NCBI GenBank assembly: GCA_041940525.1
Contig: JBGTSB010000009.1
Coordinates: forward strand, 5,891 to 69,890
Reading direction: 5' to 3'
DNA: 64,000 bases
Source of the DNA: JAKAXS01 sp041940525
GTDB lineage: Bacteria > Pseudomonadota > Alphaproteobacteria > Rhizobiales > Hyphomicrobiaceae
In this document: positions 16,743 to 24,795 of the stretch, piece by piece
Layout of the letters: each line of letters begins with the position of its first letter
Numbering within the stretch: position 1 is the first letter of the stretch
The notes under the pieces: model-generated
Seen by the model: only the letters and a program-made list of their open reading frames with translations
Databases searched by the model: none
What the model was told of the DNA's origin: nothing
Made by a program: the position numbers and the translations under genes

Positions 16743-17960
16743 TCAGCGAAGGTGTTCCGCCACGTGTTCGGGCCGGATACCTAGGCCTATGAGGCGTGCC
16801 GGTATGCGCCGCAACAGCGGGATGTATTGAAAAGCGCGCAGGGCCATCGGTGGTTTCAACGGTTCCGTATCCTTCAGAACGCGGGCGATCACCGTGTCCT
16901 GCATTGTCACCTGCATCCATTGAATAGCGCGCGTCGCCAGCATGCGGCGCTTTTGTACGGCGCTCAGGTCTTCCTGTCGCAGACTTCCCTGCTTCAGCGG
17001 TTTGGATAAGATGTTGGCGGCTGCGACGGCATCTTGAACAGCGAGGTTCACTCCGACCCCGCCGAGGGGTGACATAGCGTGTGCCGCGTCACCGATGAAG
17101 AGCAGGCCTTCGCGGTGCCAAGCCGGCATCCGGTCGACTTTCACTGTGAGTAGTTTGACCTGATCCCAGGATTGCAGTTCTTGCGCTCGGCTTGCGTCGA
17201 ACGGTGCCAAAGCTCCGACGGCATCTCGGAAGTTTCCCAGACCCTTTTCCTTCCAGGCGTCAAAGGAGCCTTTTGCGATAACGAAGGCGCACTGCCAATA
17301 GTCTCCGCGATTGAGCATGATAAAGACCCGGCCCGCATCGAAGCGGCCTTGGGTCTGGTCGGTATCGTCCGGCTGGCGCGTCAGACGGAACCACAAGGCA
17401 TCCATTGGGGCGCCCAGGTCGTCGACTTTCAATCCTGACTGGTCGCGCAGAATTGAGCTACGACCATCGGCTCCAACGCTCAGATCCGCGCGCACGACCT
17501 GTTCTCCTGCTTGAGATCTGACCTTGAGGCCCACCACGCGGCCGTCTTCTTCGAGGAGACCCGTGGCTTCTGTTTCCATGGCGAGGGAAAAGTTTGGATA
17601 GCGCGCCCCTTCCTTGGCGAGGAAGTTCAGGAAATCCCATTGCGGCATCATAGCGATGTATGGCGCCTTGACCGGCAGATGCGAGAGATCCGCCATTGTC
17701 AAACTCAGATCTCCGAACTGGCCATTGAGACGGTGGACTTTCTGATGCGGCAGCTTCAGGAAGTCGTCCAACAGACCGAGTTCGTGCATGACCTCCATGG
17801 TGGATGGATGGATCGTGTCGCCGCGAAAGTCGCGCAGGAAGTCCGCGTGTTTTTCCAACACGTGGACTCGCACGCCGCCGCGAGCCAGCAATACGCCGAG
17901 CATTAAACCGGCTGGTCCGCCACCCGCGATGCAGCACTGAACGTTGAGGCCTTGGTCCAT
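16743..17960 (-). CDS. FAD-dependent monooxygenase (UbiH / PHBH fold)
   Basis: Flavoprotein hydroxylase of the group A class. The Rossmann motif CIAGGGPAGLMLGVLLARGG is at about 10-29, the NADPH/FAD DG motif is in VGADGRSSILR, and the FAD ribityl-binding GD motif is in LLFIGDAAHAMSPLGGVGVN. Length is 405. Such enzymes hydroxylate aromatic rings or ubiquinone precursors; the substrate cannot be read from the sequence. The C-terminus ends in a basic segment (LLRRIPARLIGLGIRPEHVAEHLR region), which may be an amphipathic membrane contact. It stands alone, separated from hflX by 64 bases on the same strand. Confidence 0.85.
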   Translation of the reverse strand: MDQGLNVQCCIAGGGPAGLMLGVLLARGGVRVHVLEKHADFLRDFRGDTIHPSTMEVMHELGLLDDFLKLPHQKVHRLNGQFGDLSLTMADLSHLPVKAPYIAMMPQWDFLNFLAKEGARYPNFSLAMETEATGLLEEDGRVVGLKVRSQAGEQVVRADLSVGADGRSSILRDQSGLKVDDLGAPMDALWFRLTRQPDDTDQTQGRFDAGRVFIMLNRGDYWQCAFVIAKGSFDAWKEKGLGNFRDAVGALAPFDASRAQELQSWDQVKLLTVKVDRMPAWHREGLLFIGDAAHAMSPLGGVGVNLAVQDAVAAANILSKPLKQGSLRQEDLSAVQKRRMLATRAIQWMQVTMQDTVIARVLKDTEPLKPPMALRAFQYIPLLRRIPARLIGLGIRPEHVAEHLR

Positions 17961-18024
17961 GTGCGCGTTGCCCTCTGATTATGACGGTCGTGACTGTTCC
18001 ACGATCTCATTTAAGGGGTAAGCA

Positions 18025-19296
18025 TTAAGACGCCAACGTGTCGGTCTCTTGAGGAACATGGAGGCCAGCGTCTTTCAGCTTGCCAATCAGCCGGTGTTTC
18101 TTCTCCAGGCCGATACGAACACGGAAGCTGATGTTTAAGCCCGCGTCGTCGGTTTCGGTGTGCATCACATCGGTGTTTTCGTGGAGCCAATTGATGAGTT
18201 TTCCGTCGATGGCCGGAACGCGAACGGTCAACGTTTCGTCGCTCTCGCCTAGGCGTGCGTCGATGGCATGCAGTAGCGCTTCCAGCCCTTCGCCGGTCGC
18301 GGCTGAAACGAGCACGGGGTGCCGCTCACGCCAGCGTATTGACGCTTGAACATCTTCACGCGTGATGTTCGACAGCAAGTCCGCCTTGTTCCAGACCTCG
18401 ATGATCTGCGTGTCCGCCGCATCTGTTTCGATGCCGAGGCCTTCCAGGACCGTTTCGACATCTTGAGCTTGCGCGTCTGTTTCGACGTGCGCGATATCGC
18501 GGACGTGGAGGATGAGGTCGGCTTCCACGACTTCTTCGAGGGTCGCGCGGAAGGCGGCGACGAGCATCGTTGGCAGATCAGATATGAAACCAACCGTGTC
18601 GGAAAGTATGATCTTGCGGCCGCTTTCCAGTTTCACTTCGCGCATCGTTGGATCGAGCGTGGCGAATACCTGGTCCTTGGCCATCACGTCCGCGCCGGTG
18701 AGTCGGTTGAACAGCGTGGATTTGCCAGCGTTCGTGTAGCCCACGATCGCGACGATCGGATACGGCACCTTGCGGCGGCCGGCGCGGTGGAGTTCGCGCG
18801 TGCGCACCACACCTTTCAATTCTTCACGGATGGCGACGATGCGTTCCTGCAGCATTCGCCGGTCGAGTTCGATCTGGGCTTCACCGGGACCACCCAGGAA
18901 GCCGCGGCCGCCACGCTGGCGTTCCAAGTGGGTCCACGCCCGGACCAGCCGGCCCTTCTGGTAGGTGAGGTGCGCGAGTTCAACCTGCAGGCGCCCTTCG
19001 CGCGTCCGTGCGCGGCGGCCGAAGATCTCAAGAATGAGCCCGGTACGGTCCAGCACCTTGGCCTTCAGTGCGACCTCCAGATTGCGTTGTTGAATTGGCG
19101 ACAAGCCATGATCGATGACGACAAGCTCAGCCTGGTGCTGTTGGACTTCGTGTGCCAGCTCCTCGACCTTACCTGACCCGAACAACGTGGCAGGCTTCGG
19201 TGAGGGCAGCGGTACGATGATTGACAGTGGGACGTCCAAGTCGATCGCTTCGGCTAATCCGCGCGTTTCCTCAAGGCGATCTTGTGGCGAGTGCAT
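18025..19296 (-). CDS. hflX: GTPase HflX, ribosome-associated
   Basis: Ribosome-binding GTPase that splits stalled ribosomes after stress. Counted from ATG 19296 (423 residues): N-terminal domain, the glycine-rich linker RGGRGFLGGPGE (128-139), then G1 GYTNAGKST (186-194), G3 DTVGF (233-237) and G4 NKAD (303-306), with the C-terminal domain after that. The frame stays open upstream to a stop at 19495-19497, and the extra codons encode ARALVIVPDL, which resembles the usual HflX N-terminus, yet there is no ATG, GTG or TTG there. True start may therefore be a rare codon inside the end of hfq, or ATG 19296 with a shortened domain. Downstream of hfq as in most proteobacteria. Confidence 0.92.
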   Translation of the reverse strand: MHSPQDRLEETRGLAEAIDLDVPLSIIVPLPSPKPATLFGSGKVEELAHEVQQHQAELVVIDHGLSPIQQRNLEVALKAKVLDRTGLILEIFGRRARTREGRLQVELAHLTYQKGRLVRAWTHLERQRGGRGFLGGPGEAQIELDRRMLQERIVAIREELKGVVRTRELHRAGRRKVPYPIVAIVGYTNAGKSTLFNRLTGADVMAKDQVFATLDPTMREVKLESGRKIILSDTVGFISDLPTMLVAAFRATLEEVVEADLILHVRDIAHVETDAQAQDVETVLEGLGIETDAADTQIIEVWNKADLLSNITREDVQASIRWRERHPVLVSAATGEGLEALLHAIDARLGESDETLTVRVPAIDGKLINWLHENTDVMHTETDDAGLNISFRVRIGLEKKHRLIGKLKDAGLHVPQETDTLAS

Positions 19297-19456
19297 TATT
19301 GCCGTGCCACGCAGCTTGGATGGCGGGCTAGAGCGCGACAGGTCCGGGACGATTACGAGTGCGCGCGCGACGTCGCTGCGATGGGCGGCCTTTATGGCAG
19401 CCGCAACGCCTGCTCCGAGATCTTCGCCAGCTTTGACGCGGTCGTCGATGTGCGCG

Positions 19457-19714
19457 TTACCCTTGCTGGTTCTCGGGCGCCGGCTCAGAATCCATCAGGT
19501 GTACCGGTGCCCCAGGCATGATTGTCGAGATCGCGTGTTTATAGACCAGTTGCGAGTGGCCGTCGCGCCTCAAAAGCACACAGAAATTGTCAAACCAGGT
19601 GACGATGCCTTGGAGTTTGACGCCGTTGACGAGAAAGATTGTGAGAGGAGTCTTATTTTTCCGCACATAGTTCAGGAAAGTGTCCTGAAGGCTTTGCGTC
19701 CGCTCTGATGCCAT
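19457..19714 (-). CDS. hfq: RNA chaperone Hfq
   Basis: Sm-like hexameric protein that pairs small RNAs with mRNAs. Start ATG 19714 gives 85 residues, MASERTQSLQDTFLN, matching the family N-terminus; the frame extends a further 43 codons without similarity. Sm1 is LTIFLVNGVKLQGIVTWFDNF, Sm2 is YKHAISTI (conserved KH). The C-terminal tail is short (MDSEPAPENQQG), as in alphaproteobacteria. It is 233 bases downstream of the transaminase gene, so probably has its own promoter, and it precedes hflX. In several relatives this gene was found as a regulator of nitrogen fixation. Confidence 0.96.
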   Translation of the reverse strand: MASERTQSLQDTFLNYVRKNKTPLTIFLVNGVKLQGIVTWFDNFCVLLRRDGHSQLVYKHAISTIMPGAPVHLMDSEPAPENQQG

Positions 19715-19866
19715 TTTAGATGCCTCAATGGTCTTATGTTTGTTGCAACCGATCGGTGGTCGTTTCACAGGTTTTGAGGACTGCGATGCCGCCATTAATT
19801 CGCCGTGCAAAAATCGCTCCAACTTTAAAAGCGTGCAGTGCACAAGATCGGTTTACACCATACCTT

Positions 19867-19884
19867 TTTTCAATTGTTTGAAAA
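19867..19884. promoter_or_regulatory. Inverted repeat upstream of hfq
   Basis: TTTTCAA and TTGAAAA form a perfect 7-bp inverted repeat with a four-base spacer in the AT-rich part of the dat-hfq gap, about 150 bases before the hfq start. It is not followed by a T run on the minus strand, so it is more likely an operator or incidental than a terminator. Confidence 0.3.
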
Positions 19885-19947
19885 GTCGGCACTGTTTCAG
19901 TCATAGCATCAAATTGCCGCTAGCGGTTAAAGCGCGTCAGAAATGGA

Positions 19948-20808
19948 TTAAGTGGCCGAAACTTTAGCAACTTGATGAAATGTCGAGCGCAGCTTCCACG
20001 TTATAGGACCTGGTTTGCCATCGCCTATTTGGTGACCGTCGATCGAAACGACAGGCATGACCGTGGCGGATGCCGACGTAACGAAGGCTTCCTGTGCCTC
20101 TTTGGCTTCCTGGACTGTGAAAGCTCTCTCTTTGAGCGTTAGGCCAAGCGACGAAAGAACATCGATCAGCGTTGCCCGTGTCACGCCGGGTAAGATGTCT
20201 GAACTTAATGGACGCGTCACGACAGTCTCTCCAGTGACGATCCAAGCGTTGCTGGACGCGCCTTCCGTCACGGTTTTGTCGCGCGCAACGAACCAGGCTT
20301 CTCGAGCGCCGACTCGTGAAGCTTGCTGCTTGGCCAGGCATGCCGGTAGCAACATGACGGTTTTGATATCGCAGCGGTCCCAGCGCGTATCCGGCAAGGT
20401 CGCGACCTTAATGCCGTCGGCCGCGCGCTTATCACGGGCCGCTGCATCGATTGGGCGGGCAAGGCAGACGAAGGTGGGCTCGGTTTCTGGTTCTGGAAAT
20501 GGAAAGTCGCGTGGAGCCTCGCCGCGGGTGACTTGCATATAGATCAACCCGTCACGCACGCGATTGCGCTTGATGCACTGGCGCATGATGTGGGCAATGG
20601 CGCGCCGGCTCGCCGGCATGGGGATTTCAAGCTCGGCTAAAGAACGTTCCATGCGCGCCAGGTGGCGGGCCTCATCGACCAGCGCACCACCGCGGATCTC
20701 GCATACTTCGTAGATTGAATCTGCGAATTGGAAGCCGCGATCTTCTACGTGGACCGCCGCCTGGCCGTAGGGCACGTAGCGGCCGTTCACATAGACAATG
20801 CGTGTCAT
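19948..20808 (-). CDS. dat: D-amino-acid transaminase (class IV, PLP)
   Basis: Fold-type IV PLP enzyme that makes D-glutamate or other D-amino acids from alpha-keto acids, feeding peptidoglycan. The sequence has YVNGRYVPYGQAAVHVEDRG in two parts of the family N-terminus, the PLP lysine Lys149 in CDIKTVMLLP, and GASSNAWIV (cofactor phosphate contact). The 286-residue length fits DAAT better than the longer BCAT. It starts five bases after the ntrX stop, so is co-transcribed with ntrYX. The D-specific assignment rests on resemblance (DIK plus LAKQQA) and is not proven; a branched-chain or aminodeoxychorismate role is less likely. Confidence 0.85.
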   Translation of the reverse strand: MTRIVYVNGRYVPYGQAAVHVEDRGFQFADSIYEVCEIRGGALVDEARHLARMERSLAELEIPMPASRRAIAHIMRQCIKRNRVRDGLIYMQVTRGEAPRDFPFPEPETEPTFVCLARPIDAAARDKRAADGIKVATLPDTRWDRCDIKTVMLLPACLAKQQASRVGAREAWFVARDKTVTEGASSNAWIVTGETVVTRPLSSDILPGVTRATLIDVLSSLGLTLKERAFTVQEAKEAQEAFVTSASATVMPVVSIDGHQIGDGKPGPITWKLRSTFHQVAKVSAT

Positions 20809-20813
20809 GGAGA

Positions 20814-22211
20814 TCAGACCTGACGCAGTTCGCCGGCGCGCTGATCGGATGACACACCAAGCGCCCGGAGCTTCCTGTGCAAAGCGGAGCGTTCCATGCC
20901 GACGAACTCAGCCGTGCGGGAGATGTTGCCGCCAAAACGGTTGATCTGAGCCAGGAGGTACTCGCGCTCAAAGATTTCACGCGCCTCACGCAGAGGCAGG
21001 CTCATCAGGTGCTCGGAGCCGCCATTGACCGGCAGCGGAACGTTGGAGCCGATTTCGTCTGGCAGGCTGTCTGCGGTGATGATCGTGTTGGGATCGCCGC
21101 CAGCCAGGATCATCAGGCGTTCGATATTGTTGCGCAGCTCGCGCACGTTGCCTGGCCAGTCGTGAGCCTGAAGGACGGCGATGGCGTCCTCGCCAATGCG
21201 GCGCGGGGAAAGGCCAGAGGAGCTGGCCAGCTGGCTTATGAAGAACTGAATCAGGTCTGGAATGTCGTCACGGCGTTCCGCCAGGCTGGGGACGCGCAGC
21301 GGTACCACGTTCAAGCGATGATAAAGATCCTCGCGGAAGCGGCCCTCCTGCATTTCGCGTTCGAGGTCGCGGCTTGTAGAGGTGACGATGCGGACATCAA
21401 CGCCGACCTTTTGGGCACCACCGATACGCAGGAATTTTTGTTCGACTAGCACGCGCAAGACCTTGCCTTGCGTCTCCAACGGCATGTCGCCAATTTCGTC
21501 GATATAAAGCGTTCCGGAGTGTGACTCTTCCAGGGCTCCTACTTTGCGCGCGCCACCTGTGCGGTCTTCAGTGCCGAAGAGTTCTTCTTCCACGCGATCG
21601 GGCGCCATGGCGGCGGCGTTGAGGACGACAAATGGGCCATCGGCGCGATGGGACTTTTGGTGGATGACGCGGGCTGCCAGTTCCTTGCCGGTTCCGGAGG
21701 ATCCGCGGATCAGGATTCGGCTGTTCGTCGGCGCGACACGGTCGAGTTGTGAGCGCAGCTGGTTAATGGCGGCGGACTTGCCGACCATCTCTACCGACAC
21801 GGTGGAGCGCTCGCGCAGCTCGCGCACTTCGCGTTTGAGGTTGGAGGCTTCCAGGGCGCGAAGCGTCACCAGGACGAGGCGATCGCCCTTGAAGGGCTTT
21901 TCGATATAGTCATAAGCGCCGCGTTTGATGGCGGTAACGGCTGTTTCGATATTGCCGTGGCCGGAAATGATGACCACTGGCAGGTCCGGGTAGGTTTTCT
22001 TGATGACGGACAGGACCTCAAGCCCATCAAGCCGGCTGCCCTGAAGCCAGATATCCAGAATGACAAGGTGGGGACGGCGCTGCTCGATCGCCCGCAAGGC
22101 TTCATCGCTGTCGCGCGCCAAACGCGTGGCATGTCCTTCGTCTTCGAGAATACCCGCAACGAGTTCGCGGATGTCGTTCTCATCATCGACGACTAGGATA
22201 TCTGCAGCCAT
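20814..22211 (-). CDS. ntrX: Response regulator NtrX
   Basis: Regulator of the NtrY-NtrX two-component pair. Domains: receiver 1-120 with Asp53 as phosphorylation site (VILDIWL), AAA+ domain with Walker A GSSGTGKE (170-177) and Walker B LYIDEIGDM, and a C-terminal Fis-type helix-turn-helix (GNISRTAEFVGMERSALHRKL). The sigma-54 contact motif GAFTGA is absent; the corresponding stretch at about 213-226 reads GTEDRTGGARKVG. A protein without that loop is not expected to activate sigma-54 promoters directly. Good ribosome site AGGGAACG; it lies 33 bases behind ntrY and five bases before dat. Confidence 0.95.
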   Translation of the reverse strand: MAADILVVDDENDIRELVAGILEDEGHATRLARDSDEALRAIEQRRPHLVILDIWLQGSRLDGLEVLSVIKKTYPDLPVVIISGHGNIETAVTAIKRGAYDYIEKPFKGDRLVLVTLRALEASNLKREVRELRERSTVSVEMVGKSAAINQLRSQLDRVAPTNSRILIRGSSGTGKELAARVIHQKSHRADGPFVVLNAAAMAPDRVEEELFGTEDRTGGARKVGALEESHSGTLYIDEIGDMPLETQGKVLRVLVEQKFLRIGGAQKVGVDVRIVTSTSRDLEREMQEGRFREDLYHRLNVVPLRVPSLAERRDDIPDLIQFFISQLASSSGLSPRRIGEDAIAVLQAHDWPGNVRELRNNIERLMILAGGDPNTIITADSLPDEIGSNVPLPVNGGSEHLMSLPLREAREIFEREYLLAQINRFGGNISRTAEFVGMERSALHRKLRALGVSSDQRAGELRQV

Positions 22212-22244
22212 TGTTTTCGTTCCCTAGGCTAATCGTTATTACTT

Positions 22245-24563
22245 TCAGACTGCCGGCACTGCCGGGGACGAGCCATCGACTGGTTCGCTGGCTCGAGACG
22301 TGTTGGAGCCTATCGGCAAGCGAACGCGTGCCTGGGCTCCTTGAGAAGTTTCGTCTCCTTTGTCAGAGGGGGCGTCTTCCAGAACGAGTGTTCCACCGTG
22401 TTGTTCGATAATCTTTTGGACAATAGCAAGCCCAAGGCCTGTGCCTTTGTGCCCTTTGGTGGTGACATACGGTTCGAGCAATCGCATGCGATTTTGTTTC
22501 GGCAAGCCGGTTCCATTGTCGCGTACGAGAATCTCCACGCCATCGTCGAGAACATTGAGAGACACCGCGACGCGACCCTTGAAGTTAGTGCCTGCGCTTT
22601 CCGCGTGAGTCTCCACGGCCTCGGTGGCGTTCTTGACGAGGTTGGTGATCGCTTGTGAAACGAGCCTGCGGTCGAATTCGCCCTTTACCGGAGTATCCGG
22701 TACGTTCATCGGATACTCGACTGCCGGGTGCGCTTCACGAAACAGGATCACTGGCTCCTGGATGGCCTCGCGCAAGTCGCCCTGCTCCATGACGGGTTTG
22801 GGAACGCGGGCGAACGAGGCAAATTCATCGACCATCGTTTTGATATCACCAGCCTGCCGTTCGATGGTGGCGGTGAGCTTGTCGAAGGTTTCCCGGTCGG
22901 CTGTGATCACCTTGCCGTATTTGCGGCGGATGCGCTCGGCCGACAGGATGATCGGCGTGAGCGGGTTCTTGATTTCGTGGGCGATGCGCCGCGCAACGTC
23001 GGCCCAGGCAGCCGTTCGCTGGGCCGAGACAAGCTCTGTAATGTCATCAAACGTCACGACCGACCCAACGTCACCCTCGCCGGCTTCCTCCCTGGTGATC
23101 CGAACGGCAAACGTGCGTTCTTCTCCCGAGACGGAAACGGAAATCTCATCCTGTGTTCGCAGTTTCGATGGGTTTTCATCACGTTTTTGCAAAACGATTG
23201 CGAAGGCTGGCAAGGCTTCTTGCAGCGGCTTGCCTTCGATGGTGTCTTCTTCCACGCCAAGCAGCTGTGCTGCTGACCGGCTGAAGAGCGTGACGGTGTC
23301 TTGACTATCTAAACCTATGACGCCTGCCGTGACGCCCGACAGAACGGCTTCCATGAAGCGGCGGCGTTCGACCAGCTGCTCGTTGGTATCGACGAGCTCG
23401 TCGCGCTGGGATTTCAGCTCGCGCGTCATCTCGTTGAAGGTGTGTGACAGGCGCCGGAGGTCACCCTCTCCGCGTTTTTCTGGCAGTTCGACTGTTAGGT
23501 TGCCGCGCGACACTTGAGTTGCGCCGACAATAAGCCGACGGATCGGTGCCACAAAACGTCCTGCGAACCAGATGCCTGTCCAGATCGCCGCCAATAGTGC
23601 CGACATCGAGATCATCAGGTACATCAGGCCGTGGACCAGGGTCAGGTTTCCGCGCTGTTCGCGCAACGCCTGGTACTGGCTGACGCCTTGTTCGGTTCGC
23701 GCCATGGCGGCAAGCACCGTGGCACTGACTTCGCGCGCGACATACAGATACTGGCCAGGGAACTTCTCCAGCTTTTTGACAGCCACAACGCGATTTGCGT
23801 TCGCGGGCAAAAGTAGCGGCACCTGGTCGGCCTTGGCTTCCGCCATGGTGGCCTTGGACGGCGGAATGTAGGGAAGATTAGGATCTTCCATAGCCCGGAT
23901 CAGCGGGTCGCCCTGCTCGTCGATGATGTAGACGGAAGGCAGTTCGCGCAGGCCGGCTTGCGCCATTAAGAGCTGTGTGAACTGCTGGGGATCGAGGACG
24001 ACGTTTTCGTAGGCCGCATCGATGTCGCGTGACATGTTCACGATGTCGGTGCGTATGACCTGGCCATGTTCGTTGACGTAGGCACGAGCCACGTCGAGCG
24101 AGTTGGCGATAATTTGGCGGGTCTTGTTCGTGAACCAGCTGTCGAGGGATACGGAGAAGGTTGTTGTGGCAGCGGCGGCCAATACGATTGCCGGCAGGGC
24201 TGCGATGATTGAGAACAGTCCAACGATACGGACGTGGAGGCGGGCGCCGGGTACCTTTTTCCGCCATGCCTGCCAGAACCCGTAGATCTGATAGGCGATA
24301 ATCGCGGTCATGGCGATCAGCAGCACGAAGTTCGTGAAGAGCGCGATGAGGACGACTTCGCCCCGCGGTACGATTGGCGTCAGACCGGTCAGAATGAGGT
24401 AGGTGACGGCCGCGGAGATGACGGACAACGCCATCACGACAAAGCCCGTCCAGAATGCTCGGTCGCTAGGGTCCAGCAGCGGCGATCCCCGCTCCAAGGA
24501 AGCCAACTCTTGCTCTGCCTGTATGTCCGCGCCGGGCGTCAAATGCTCATACTCCACTGACAC
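22245..24563 (-). CDS. ntrY: Sensor histidine kinase NtrY
   Basis: Membrane sensor kinase paired with NtrX, involved in nitrogen and redox responses in this class. The 772 residues comprise three to four N-terminal membrane helices (FVVMALSVISAAVTYLILTGL, IALFTNFVLLIAMTAIIAYQI, SIIAALPAIVLAAAATTTF, and LMYLMISMSALLAAIWTGIWF after a periplasmic region), a HAMP segment, a PAS domain (RRRFMEAVLSGVTAGVIGLD), HisKA with His529 in RIAHEIKNPLTPI and a HATPase domain with the NATEAV and GTGLGLAIV boxes. Start is a GTG at 24563, with a second GTG two codons on; neither has a clear ribosome site. 232 bases upstream lies ntrC. Confidence 0.95.
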   Translation of the reverse strand: MSVEYEHLTPGADIQAEQELASLERGSPLLDPSDRAFWTGFVVMALSVISAAVTYLILTGLTPIVPRGEVVLIALFTNFVLLIAMTAIIAYQIYGFWQAWRKKVPGARLHVRIVGLFSIIAALPAIVLAAAATTTFSVSLDSWFTNKTRQIIANSLDVARAYVNEHGQVIRTDIVNMSRDIDAAYENVVLDPQQFTQLLMAQAGLRELPSVYIIDEQGDPLIRAMEDPNLPYIPPSKATMAEAKADQVPLLLPANANRVVAVKKLEKFPGQYLYVAREVSATVLAAMARTEQGVSQYQALREQRGNLTLVHGLMYLMISMSALLAAIWTGIWFAGRFVAPIRRLIVGATQVSRGNLTVELPEKRGEGDLRRLSHTFNEMTRELKSQRDELVDTNEQLVERRRFMEAVLSGVTAGVIGLDSQDTVTLFSRSAAQLLGVEEDTIEGKPLQEALPAFAIVLQKRDENPSKLRTQDEISVSVSGEERTFAVRITREEAGEGDVGSVVTFDDITELVSAQRTAAWADVARRIAHEIKNPLTPIILSAERIRRKYGKVITADRETFDKLTATIERQAGDIKTMVDEFASFARVPKPVMEQGDLREAIQEPVILFREAHPAVEYPMNVPDTPVKGEFDRRLVSQAITNLVKNATEAVETHAESAGTNFKGRVAVSLNVLDDGVEILVRDNGTGLPKQNRMRLLEPYVTTKGHKGTGLGLAIVQKIIEQHGGTLVLEDAPSDKGDETSQGAQARVRLPIGSNTSRASEPVDGSSPAVPAV

Positions 24564-24795
24564 GGCCGTACGCGATATTCGCTTCCAGCGTGCCTCGAAT
24601 TCGTCGTGATGAAGGCTGTGGCCTCTCAGCGCCGCAGTGTGGCCTGTTCACACCGGTGAAAGCCATGCAGCACGATAACGACACAGAGAATAGAGCAACT
24701 GTGACATTCTCGCGACAAAACGATGTGATTTTGCACAACTAGAGGCCGAACACCGGGTGCACGTTTATCCGGATGCGGACGGCCTGCGCGCTGTT

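Noticed and set aside
24564..24795. NtrC-like sites or a small gene between ntrC and ntrY
   Set aside because: No TGC-N11-GCA dyad or credible ribosome site found; only short frames without similarity.
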